The notes under the pieces: generated by a model | What the model was told of the DNA's origin: nothing | Seen by the model: the letters and a program-made list of their open reading frames with translations, nothing else | The model's database searches: none | Shown here: one piece after another, positions 1 to 4,741 of the stretch | Layout: each line of letters starts with the position of its first letter | Numbering within the stretch: the first letter of the stretch is position 1 | NCBI GenBank assembly: GCA_028290125.1 | Contig: JAQGKM010000432.1 | Coordinates: forward strand, 1 to 5,126 | Reading direction: 5' to 3' | Length of the DNA: 5,126 nucleotides | Source: Hyphomicrobiales bacterium | GTDB lineage: Bacteria; Pseudomonadota; Alphaproteobacteria; Rhizobiales; Beijerinckiaceae | Position numbers and translations under genes: made by a program

Positions 1-409
1 GGCGTGGCTTCATGGCGCGCACCAGCGGGCCGATCAGATTGATCGCGCCGTTCACGTTCACATCGAAGGTCTTGCGAAAGCCGTCGCCGCCGATGTCGTT
101 CTCGTTGTCGGGGAAGAAGGTGCCGACATTCAGAAAAGCCAGCGCGATCGGCCCGTACTTGTCTTCGACCTCGGCGACCAGCGCCTGCATGGCCTCGCGC
201 TGCGTGACGTCGCCCTGCATGGCGATGATCGTATGATTTTTGGCGGCCGCTGCGCCCGCGAGGGCGGCGAGCTCGCTGGCGCGACGCGCCACGGCGATGA
301 CCCGGAAGCCATCAGCCGCAAGACGTTGCGCCACCTCGGCCCCGATGCCGGAGCTGGCGCCGGTGACCAGAGCAAGACCGTCGGCGGGCGTCGCGCGGTA
401 AGGGATCAG
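1..409 (-). CDS. Short-chain dehydrogenase/reductase (SDR), N-terminal 136 residues, 3' end beyond window
   Basis: The frame reads as an NAD(P)-dependent oxidoreductase of the classical SDR superfamily, with a Rossmann fold; the substrate cannot be told. Numbering from the CTG at 409-407, the cofactor loop TGASSGIG lies at residues 16-23. Two arginines (R42-R43) end the second strand, which in this family usually favours NADP(H). An acidic 'GDV' follows at 66-68. The usual NNAG motif is replaced by LNVG (93-96), and the helix-4 asparagine sits in FDVNVNG (115-121). The catalytic Ser-Tyr-Lys lies past the window edge. No ATG or GTG exists in frame between the chrR stop and the cofactor loop. 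The CTG overlaps the chrR TGA and has GGAG seven bases upstream, so translational coupling is likely. The only other in-frame start seen is a TTG at 496, deep inside chrR and poorly spaced from any Shine-Dalgarno sequence. The family call is firm; the start is inferred. Confidence 0.88.
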   Translation of the reverse strand, partial: MIPYRATPADGLALVTGASSGIGAEVAQRLAADGFRVIAVARRASELAALAGAAAAKNHTIIAMQGDVTQREAMQALVAEVEDKYGPIALAFLNVGTFFPDNENDIGGDGFRKTFDVNVNGAINLIGPLVRAMKPR

Positions 410-1077
410 CGGTGATCTCCGAAGAAGCGGTCGAGCAGGCGACCGAGCGGGCCGGTCAGATGCAACGGCGCATCGGTGACGGCGAAGCAGATGCAATCTT
501 CGTCGGCGTCGGTCATCGGCTTGTGGTCGAGATCCGACTCCGCGATGGCGATGTCGCCGCGTCCGTAATGGCCGGTGACGTCGGAAAACGCGCCCTTGAG
601 AACGAGCGTGACTTCCGAACCTTCATGGGTGTGCGAGGGCATGCGACGACCGGCGCGCACCCAGAGCAGGCTCGCGTCGCCGCGGCCCTTGTCCTCGATG
701 CGGAATTCCTTCACGCCCGGCAGCTTGGTGCGCCAGCGGATCGCCTCGATGTCGTGGCCGAGATAATGACGCAGCGGGGCCGGCAGCAGCGACGAACCGA
801 CGCTCGACAGGAGGGGCGGCGCGACCACCGGCTCGGCGGCGAAGATCGACGCGAGACGCTCGTCACGGCGCGAGAGCGGCTCCGGCTTGACGTTTTCCAG
901 TTCGCTGGCGGCCAGCGCCTCCAGCGCGCGGACAAAATCACGGCTGTCGGGCTTCATCAGGAGGTGAGAAGCGACCAGCGCGTGCAGACTAGGATCCAGC
1001 GTGCCGGCGCTGTAGGCCGCGAGAAGCGCGTCCACCGGCCGGGCGACGCCCTCTGATCCTTGCAATTCGTTTTTCAC
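406..1077 (-). CDS. chrR: ChrR-family cupin anti-sigma factor homologue with degenerate zinc site in the anti-sigma domain
   Basis: The 223-residue product (from GTG 1077) resembles ChrR, the zinc anti-sigma factor that holds the group ECF11 sigma-E until singlet oxygen or organic hydroperoxide appears. Residues 13-63 align with the anti-sigma domain. Of the four zinc ligands recalled for Rhodobacter ChrR (one His, then His-x3-Cys-x2-Cys), only H38 remains; the others read R13, K42 and S45. The C-terminal cupin domain (about 95-205) is intact: H149, H151, E155 and H185 match the second metal site, and the DCIC pair C195/C197 is kept. A longer frame opens with TTG at 1164, but its extra 29 residues look unlike the family. 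GTG 1077 gives near-family length (ChrR is 213 residues) with AGGGG eight bases upstream. No sigma gene adjoins it; a divergent cysteine synthase gene does. It may therefore act on a distant sigma factor or be a stand-alone cupin sensor. Confidence 0.85.
   Translation of the reverse strand: MKNELQGSEGVARPVDALLAAYSAGTLDPSLHALVASHLLMKPDSRDFVRALEALAASELENVKPEPLSRRDERLASIFAAEPVVAPPLLSSVGSSLLPAPLRHYLGHDIEAIRWRTKLPGVKEFRIEDKGRGDASLLWVRAGRRMPSHTHEGSEVTLVLKGAFSDVTGHYGRGDIAIAESDLDHKPMTDADEDCICFAVTDAPLHLTGPLGRLLDRFFGDHR
417..420 (-). promoter_or_regulatory. Ribosome binding site deciding the CTG start of the SDR
   Basis: GGAG on the minus strand ends seven bases before the CTG at 409-407, which is ideal spacing. 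It lies inside the last codons of the upstream cupin gene. It is the main argument for a non-ATG start at 409, because no conventional start codon is available in frame nearby. Confidence 0.5.
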
Positions 1078-1170
1078 GTCCTCAGCCCCTGAAAGTGCCT
1101 GTCCGTCCAGATCCGGAGTGGCCGGGACGAGGCCCGGCGCCAGAACCCCGGCGCGCCAACGCAATGAACT

Positions 1171-1213
1171 CGGTCAAGTTACGGAGCAATGTACACCCCG
1201 GATCACTTGACCG
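1171..1213. repeat. Perfect 9-bp inverted repeat CGGTCAAGT-N25-ACTTGACCG
   Basis: The arms are 1171-1179 and 1205-1213, with centres 34 bp apart. They lie in the divergent region between the chrR-like gene and the cysteine synthase gene, and they flank and overlap the candidate ECF promoter facing chrR. Widely spaced half-sites like this could bind a dimeric regulator by looping or as two separate sites, or could fold as an RNA stem in either leader. No T-run follows the repeat, so a terminator is unlikely. Confidence 0.6.
1178..1205 (-). promoter_or_regulatory. Possible ECF-sigma (sigma-E/ECF11-like) promoter for the chrR-like gene
   Basis: On the minus strand TGATCC (1205-1200) is followed after 16 bases by CGTAAC (1183-1178). 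From memory, Rhodobacter sphaeroides sigma-E promoters carry TGATCC at -35 and a TAAGA-like -10; here TAAC lies 18 bases after TGATCC. Transcription would start near 1170, leaving about 94 bases before the GTG at 1077. That also argues against the TTG start at 1164, which would be almost leaderless. The -10 match is partial. Confidence 0.35.
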
Positions 1214-1300
1214 TAAGCCGGAGACACCCGACATGTGGACGTCTGCCGATCAATTCCGCCACCCGTCGCGCCTGCCAAGAGAAATCGCAAGAGACATCGC

Positions 1301-2332
1301 ATGAAAATCGCGCCCGACGTTCTCGCCGCCATCGGAAACACGCCGCTCATCAAGCTGAAGCATGCGTCCGAGGCGACCGGCTGCACGATTCTCGGCAAGG
1401 CCGAGTTCATGAACCCGGGCGGGTCGGTGAAGGACAGGGCGGCGCTGGCGATCGTGCAGGACGCGGTGGCGCGCGGCCAGCTTCAGCCGGGCGGCATGAT
1501 CGTCGAGGGCACGGCCGGCAACACCGGGATCGGCCTGGCGCTCGTCGCCAATGCGCTCGGCTTCAAGACCGTGATCGTCATCCCCGAGACGCAGTCTCAG
1601 GAAAAGAAGGACATGCTGCGCATGCAGGGCGCGGAGCTGATCGAGGTCCCGGCTGTCCCCTATTCCAATCCGAACAATTACGTGAAGCTGTCGGGCCGCC
1701 TCGCCGAACGCCTCGCGAAGGAGCACCCGCAGGGCGCCATCTGGGCCAACCAGTTCGACAATGTCGCCAACCGGCGCGGGCATTTCGAGACCACGGGGCC
1801 CGAGATCTTCGAACAGACCGACGGACGGGTCGATGGCTTCGTCTGCGCGGTCGGCACCGGCGGCACGCTGGCTGGCGTCGGCATGGCGCTCAAGGAGCGC
1901 AAGCCCGCCGTGAAGATCGCCATCGCCGATCCGATGGGCGCGGCGCTCTACAATTTCTACGCCCATGGCGAGTTGAAGTCCGAGGGCTCGTCGATCACGG
2001 AGGGCATCGGACAGGGCCGCATCACGGCCAATCTCGAACACGCGCCGATCGATCTCGCCTACCAGATCACCGACGAGGAGGCGCTGCCGATCCTGTTCGA
2101 TCTTGCAGAGCAGGAAGGCATGCTGCTCGGCGGCTCGGCCGCCATCAACATCGCCGGCGCGATCCGGCTCGCAAAGGAGCTGGGTCCCGGCCACACCATC
2201 GTGACGATCCTGTGCGACGGCGGCGCGCGCTATGCTTCAAAGCTCTTCAACCCGGCGTTCCTGCGCGAGAAGAACCTGCCTGTGCCGCACTGGATGGAAG
2301 CCGGTTCGGCGATCAAGCCGGACTTCATCTAG
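1301..2332 (+). CDS. cysK: Cysteine synthase A-family PLP enzyme (O-acetylserine sulfhydrylase-like)
   Basis: This 343-residue fold-type II PLP enzyme should be cytoplasmic and make cysteine from O-acetylserine and sulfide. The start IGNTPLIKL (11-19) is typical. PLP-binding K44 lies in NPGGSVKDR (38-46), the substrate loop GTAGNTG at 70-76 and the phosphate-binding loop GTGGTLAG at 185-192. QFDN (151-154) and TTGPEIF (164-170) are also family landmarks. Two points differ from enterobacterial CysK: the loop is TAGNTG rather than TSGNTG, and the serine that contacts the PLP ring nitrogen (PSSGERY in CysK) aligns with glycine in CDGGARY. A C-terminal tail after LFNP makes it about 20 residues longer than E. 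coli CysK. I recall rhizobial and fungal 'cysteine synthase' relatives with TAGNTG, so this may be that subgroup with a shifted substrate preference. ATG 1301 was chosen over an upstream GTG at 1235 because family homology begins there and a purine-rich AAGAGA precedes it. Confidence 0.88.
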   Translation: MKIAPDVLAAIGNTPLIKLKHASEATGCTILGKAEFMNPGGSVKDRAALAIVQDAVARGQLQPGGMIVEGTAGNTGIGLALVANALGFKTVIVIPETQSQEKKDMLRMQGAELIEVPAVPYSNPNNYVKLSGRLAERLAKEHPQGAIWANQFDNVANRRGHFETTGPEIFEQTDGRVDGFVCAVGTGGTLAGVGMALKERKPAVKIAIADPMGAALYNFYAHGELKSEGSSITEGIGQGRITANLEHAPIDLAYQITDEEALPILFDLAEQEGMLLGGSAAINIAGAIRLAKELGPGHTIVTILCDGGARYASKLFNPAFLREKNLPVPHWMEAGSAIKPDFI

Positions 2333-2336
2333 GCGC

Positions 2337-2498
2337 TCAGCCGAAGCGCGCCATCGTCAGGAATGTCAGACCGAAAAAGATGATGAAAAATACGAGTTGA
2401 AACACCGGCACGTCGCGTGACATCGACTTCGAGCCCCAGACCGTCGCCCCCTGCGACCTAGCCTTTATCTCACCATCCGCTTGAGCAAGCGTTCTCAT
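2337..2498 (-). CDS. Putative 53-residue single-pass membrane micro-protein
   Basis: An uninterrupted minus-strand frame of 53 codons fills most of the gap between the cysteine synthase and sseA genes. Its stop lies four bases past the cysteine synthase stop, in convergent orientation. The N-terminal half (1-30) is polar; residues 31-50 form a strongly hydrophobic stretch rich in Phe, Ile and Leu, and the protein ends ARFG. The shape is that of a small single-pass, probably tail-anchored, inner-membrane protein. An internal ATG (residue 26, position 2423) has GGGG ten bases upstream and would give a 28-residue form carrying the same hydrophobic segment. No strong Shine-Dalgarno sequence precedes the 2498 ATG. 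Codon use is good in the hydrophobic half but includes ATA and AGG in the first half, so the shorter form may be the real one. I do not recognise a family. Confidence 0.5.
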   Translation of the reverse strand: MRTLAQADGEIKARSQGATVWGSKSMSRDVPVFQLVFFIIFFGLTFLTMARFG

Positions 2499-2557
2499 TT
2501 GACGTTGTTTCGTGCGGGTATTCGCAAACCATTCTTAACCAGCAGCACGGGAAGCCC

Positions 2558-3406
2558 ATGCCGGAACCGCAGCAAACCCTCGTCTCCACCGACTGGCTCG
2601 CCGAACGCCTCGGTCAGCCCGGGCTCGTGATTGTCGACGCCTCCTGGTACCTGCCCGCGCAGCAGCGCGATCCGCGTCAGGAATATCTCGACGGGCACAT
2701 TCCCGGCGCGGTCTTCTTCGATCTCGACGCGACGTCGGCGCACGACACGTCCCTGCCCCACATGATGCCGACGCCGACCGCCTTTGCGAGCGCGATGGGC
2801 AAGCTCGGGATCGCGGATGGCGCGCAGATCGTCGTCTATGACGGTCTCGGCCTGTTCTCCGCCCCGCGCCTGTGGTGGATGCTGCGCGCCTTCGGCGCCC
2901 GCGACGTCGCCATCCTGGATGGCGGCCTGCCTAAGTGGAAGGCCGAGGGCCGTCCGCTCGAGGACGGCGAGACGCTCCGCACGCCGGCGCTCTTCAATGC
3001 GCGGCTCGACCACAGCGTCGTCGCCACCATGGCCGACGTGGAGAAGGCGCTGGCCGAGAACAGCGCGCAGGTGCTCGATGCGCGCCCGGCCGAGCGTTTC
3101 CGCGGCGAGGTCGCAGAGCCGCGGCCGGGCCTTCGCATGGGCCACATGCCCGGCGCGACGAGCGTTCCTTTCGGCGCATTGCTCGACAGCGGACGCCTCA
3201 AGCCCCCGGCCGAACTCGCCCAAGCGCTGGACACGCTCGGCGTCGACGCGGGCAAGCCTGCGATTACCTCCTGCGGGTCTGGCGTGTCGGCTGCGATCGT
3301 CACGCTGGCGCTGGTCGTCGCGGGCCGCAAGCCCGGCGCGCTCTACGACGGATCATGGGCCGAATGGGGCCAGCCGGACGGCCCGCCGGTCGCCACCGGG
3401 ACCTGA
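2558..3406 (+). CDS. sseA: 3-Mercaptopyruvate sulfurtransferase (two-domain rhodanese)
   Basis: The 282-residue product matches the usual length of SseA (about 280). It moves sulfur from 3-mercaptopyruvate, a cysteine breakdown product, to thiols or cyanide, releasing pyruvate. The N-terminal rhodanese-like domain (about 8-125) holds HIPGA and FFDLD near the start and VVYDG followed by APRLWWM, with no catalytic cysteine, as expected for the inactive half. The C-terminal domain (about 155-275) has DARP (174-177), the EPRPGLRMGH stretch, and the active loop CGSGVSA with nucleophile C239. CGSGV marks mercaptopyruvate sulfurtransferases; thiosulfate rhodaneses usually have CRKGV. The late signature YDGSWAEWG is also present. 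The ATG at 2558 has GGGA five bases upstream, and no upstream start fits better. Gene and terminator (3432-3461) suggest a single-gene unit, with the minus-strand micro-gene facing away 59 bp upstream. I found no convincing promoter in that gap. Confidence 0.95.
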   Translation: MPEPQQTLVSTDWLAERLGQPGLVIVDASWYLPAQQRDPRQEYLDGHIPGAVFFDLDATSAHDTSLPHMMPTPTAFASAMGKLGIADGAQIVVYDGLGLFSAPRLWWMLRAFGARDVAILDGGLPKWKAEGRPLEDGETLRTPALFNARLDHSVVATMADVEKALAENSAQVLDARPAERFRGEVAEPRPGLRMGHMPGATSVPFGALLDSGRLKPPAELAQALDTLGVDAGKPAITSCGSGVSAAIVTLALVVAGRKPGALYDGSWAEWGQPDGPPVATGT

Positions 3407-3431
3407 GCCACAAAGGTTAAAGAATGTGAAC

Positions 3432-3461
3432 AAGGGCGGCGCAACCAGCGTCGCCCTTTTT
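3432..3461 (+). terminator. Intrinsic terminator after sseA
   Basis: A 10-bp stem (3432-3441 with 3449-3458, nine Watson-Crick pairs and one G-U) closes a seven-base loop and runs into five T residues (3457-3461). It starts 25 bases after the sseA stop, which separates sseA transcription from the small gene downstream. Confidence 0.85.
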
Positions 3462-3564
3462 CGTTCCTCACTTAGCCGGCGCGGCGTAGCGTAAACGCGC
3501 CTGCATTTTGACGAGGGCGGGCTGGGGGGCCCGACTGAAGCGTCCGCACAGGAGCAACAAGGCC

Positions 3565-3936
3565 ATGTGTGACTATTCCCTCGAAATGTATGGTTCACGG
3601 CCCGCAAGCGAATCCGAACGTTACGTCACGACCCGCTTCCCCTCGGGGAGCATCGGTCTGGCGTCGCCCGGCGACTGCAACACGGCGATCTGCGTGCAAT
3701 ACGATACGCCTCTCGTCCTCGAAAACATTCCGCGCGAAGTGCAAACGGCGCTCGGCATCAGAGAGATCGAGGATGCGACCTTCGTCCGCCTCAGTCACGG
3801 TGCGTATCGCGATGGCGTGCGCTTCCGGAACGGCCGGCAGGTGTCGCTGCAACAATTGTCGACGGGCGTCGGCGCCGTCGTCACAAGCCTGCTGGAAACC
3901 GAAAAGCTCGTGAAGCCCCGCGCCATCGTGGCCTGA
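3565..3936 (+). CDS. Small conserved-type protein with MCDYSL N-terminus, function unknown
   Basis: The 123-residue product begins MCDYSL and continues with SRPA (11-14) and a TTRFPSG stretch (22-28). I remember small Hyphomicrobiales hypothetical proteins sharing this N-terminus, but I know of no assigned function. It has no signal peptide, membrane helix or recognisable catalytic motif. The middle is mixed charged and hydrophobic and looks like a compact beta-rich soluble domain. Cysteine directly after the initiator Met would be exposed by methionine aminopeptidase. The frame stays open upstream to 3508, but ATG 3565 is preferred because the family N-terminus starts there and AGGAG lies ten bases upstream. 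The sseA terminator precedes it and a hairpin follows, so it appears to be its own transcription unit. Reality of the gene is fairly sure; its role is not. Confidence 0.8.
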   Translation: MCDYSLEMYGSRPASESERYVTTRFPSGSIGLASPGDCNTAICVQYDTPLVLENIPREVQTALGIREIEDATFVRLSHGAYRDGVRFRNGRQVSLQQLSTGVGAVVTSLLETEKLVKPRAIVA

Positions 3937-3976
3937 CTCCCGCGCGCGGACGGCAGGTCTCCGGACGAAACACGAA

Positions 3977-4003
3977 CCCGCCCCCCATGGGGAGCGGGCC
4001 TTT
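3977..4003 (+). terminator. GC-rich hairpin, probable terminator for the MCDYSL gene
   Basis: CCCGC (3977-3981) pairs with GCGGG (3994-3998), and after a C/A mismatch CCC pairs with GGG around a CATG loop. Only three T residues follow, so this is a weak terminator. It lies 40 bases past the stop codon. Read on the minus strand it is also followed by T-rich sequence and could serve both directions. Confidence 0.5.
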
Positions 4004-4123
4004 CCGCTTGTCGATCATGACTGCCTGCGCACCAGCCACGGCGCCGCCGGGGCGGGCTTTTCCTTGCGCCCTGCCCTGCCGGATGTAGTCATTTTAAGCA
4101 TTACGCCCGGTCTAAGTTCGCTC

Positions 4124-4129
4124 TATAGT
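4124..4129 (+). promoter_or_regulatory. Sigma-70-like -10 element (TATAGT) upstream of glnB
   Basis: TATAGT matches the -10 consensus at five of six positions in an otherwise GC-rich region. The hexamer 17 bases upstream (TTACGC) is a poor -35. A start near 4136 would give a leader of about 145 bases for glnB. Alphaproteobacterial glnBA operons are known to use tandem sigma-70 and sigma-54 promoters, which makes this site more believable than its -35 alone would. Confidence 0.35.
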
Positions 4130-4182
4130 CAGCGCGACTGGCGGCCTCGTCAGCCCTCCCGCGCGCCATGGCCGTAGCGTCA

Positions 4183-4198
4183 TGGTCCGGCAGGTGCT
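4183..4198 (+). promoter_or_regulatory. Sigma-54 (RpoN) type -24/-12 promoter for glnBA
   Basis: TGGTCCG-GCAG-GTGCT keeps the essential GG (4184-4185) and GC (4196-4197) with the required ten bases between, and matches TGGCACG-N4-TTGCW at most other positions (differences: C to T, A to C, first T to G). Transcription would start near 4209, about 73 bases before glnB. RpoN/NtrC control of glnBA is established in Azospirillum and rhizobia, so the position is what one would expect. Confidence 0.55.
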
Positions 4199-4227
4199 AA
4201 GAGCGCGCCGTTTCGAGCTGTCCGGTT

Positions 4228-4246
4228 GGCTCCCGCGCCGGGAGCC
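4228..4246 (+). repeat. Perfect 8-bp hairpin in the glnB leader
   Basis: GGCTCCCG (4228-4235) pairs fully with CGGGAGCC (4239-4246) around a three-base loop, or seven pairs with a five-base loop. There is no T-run, so it is not a classical terminator. It sits just downstream of the predicted sigma-54 start and ends 18 bases before the GGGAG that probably serves glnB, so it would lie in both promoter transcripts. Confidence 0.5.
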
Positions 4247-4281
4247 GCGACAGACGGACATTGTGGGAGTAGCGAGCGCGC

Positions 4282-4620
4282 ATGAAGAAGATCGAGGCGA
4301 TCATCAAGCCGTTCAAGCTGGATGAAGTGAAAGAGGCTCTGCAGGAAGCAGGTCTCCAGGGTATCACCGTCACCGAAGCGAAGGGTTTCGGACGCCAGAA
4401 AGGCCACACGGAATTGTACCGTGGCGCCGAATATGTCGTCGACTTCCTGCCCAAGGTGAAAATCGAGATCGTGCTTGGCGACGATCTGGTGGATCGCGCC
4501 GTGGAGGCGATCCGCAAGGCCGCCCAGACCGGCCGCATCGGCGACGGCAAGATCTTCGTTTCCAACATCGAGGGCGCCATTCGCATCCGCACCGGCGAGA
4601 CCGGCACGGACGCGATCTGA
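4282..4620 (+). CDS. glnB: Nitrogen regulatory protein P-II
   Basis: The 112-residue product has the exact length of GlnB. PII is a cytoplasmic trimer that senses 2-oxoglutarate and ATP/ADP and passes nitrogen status to GlnD, GlnE, NtrB and other targets. KKIEAIIKPFKLDEVKEAL is the standard start. The T-loop (37-55) carries Q39, used in ATP/2-oxoglutarate binding, and Y51, the uridylylation site. The B-loop TGRIGDGK (83-90) and the C-terminal RIRTGE (101-106) are intact. The stretch SNIEGAI before RIRTGE differs from the common SPVEEAI/VPLEQVI but should not affect function. Adjacency to glnA favours GlnB over GlnK, which normally sits with amtB. A GGGAG lies 12 bases upstream of the ATG, slightly far. 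It is probably co-transcribed with glnA from the tandem promoter signals upstream. Confidence 0.96.
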   Translation: MKKIEAIIKPFKLDEVKEALQEAGLQGITVTEAKGFGRQKGHTELYRGAEYVVDFLPKVKIEIVLGDDLVDRAVEAIRKAAQTGRIGDGKIFVSNIEGAIRIRTGETGTDAI

Positions 4621-4741
4621 CGCGCCCATCCCCCGACATCCCGAAAGGGCTTCGAATTTCGCGGCGCGCGCCGGCGGTTCGTTGACGACAAGCAAAAGCG
4701 GCCCCGAAGGGCTGGCGACATAAGCAGAAGGGACTGAACAC
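4621..4741 (+). other. glnB-glnA spacer with small hairpins
   Basis: This 121-bp gap is long for an operon but usual for alphaproteobacterial glnBA. It contains CCC-GAAA-GGG (4640-4649) with a GNRA-type loop and a six-pair stem around CGAA (4699-4714), the latter ending 11 bases before the glnA Shine-Dalgarno region. Neither is followed by a T-run. They could influence message stability or the glnB:glnA ratio. No separate promoter stands out. Confidence 0.4.

Larger units (their letters stand above)
3937..4281. other. 345-bp intergenic region upstream of glnB
   Basis: No convincing protein gene is seen here. The region holds, in order, the hairpin at 3977-4003, a GC-rich stretch, an AT-richer patch (about 4085-4130) with a sigma-70-like -10, a sigma-54 type -24/-12 element and a leader hairpin. 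A GCACC / GGCGC pair (4029-4033 and 4040-4044) about 140 bp upstream of the -24 element resembles NtrC half-sites, but with six rather than five bases between them. A 28-codon minus-strand frame (4015-4101) is open but weakly supported. Confidence 0.7.

Noticed and set aside
412..1056. 214-codon plus-strand frame opposite the chrR-like gene
   Set aside because: The minus strand shows cupin metal ligands and ChrR similarity; the plus-strand product is Arg-rich with no recognisable domain.
1078..1164. N-terminal extension of the chrR-like protein from TTG 1164
   Set aside because: The extra 29 residues do not resemble the family, the start is TTG, and the likely promoter would leave almost no leader; GTG 1077 fits better.
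1207..1236. TTGACC as a sigma-70 -35 for the cysteine synthase gene
   Set aside because: The -35 is good but the expected -10 position reads GACATG/ACATGT, too weak to annotate; the hexamer is also part of the inverted repeat.
1250..2194. 314-codon minus-strand frame opposite the cysteine synthase gene
   Set aside because: The plus strand encodes a clear PLP enzyme with all motifs; the antisense product is low-complexity Arg/Ala/Asp-rich and has no start context.
2499..2527. TTGACG as a -35 element for sseA
   Set aside because: No acceptable -10 lies 16-18 bases downstream; the hexamer at the right spacing is TCGCAA.
2495..3223. 242-codon minus-strand frame opposite sseA
   Set aside because: It is antisense to a full-length sulfurtransferase, with an Arg/Gly/Ala-rich shadow composition.
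4182..4326. Upstream open frame starting ATG 4182 and overlapping the start of glnB
   Set aside because: Its start lies inside the sigma-54 -24 element, upstream of the predicted transcription start, and it has no Shine-Dalgarno sequence.
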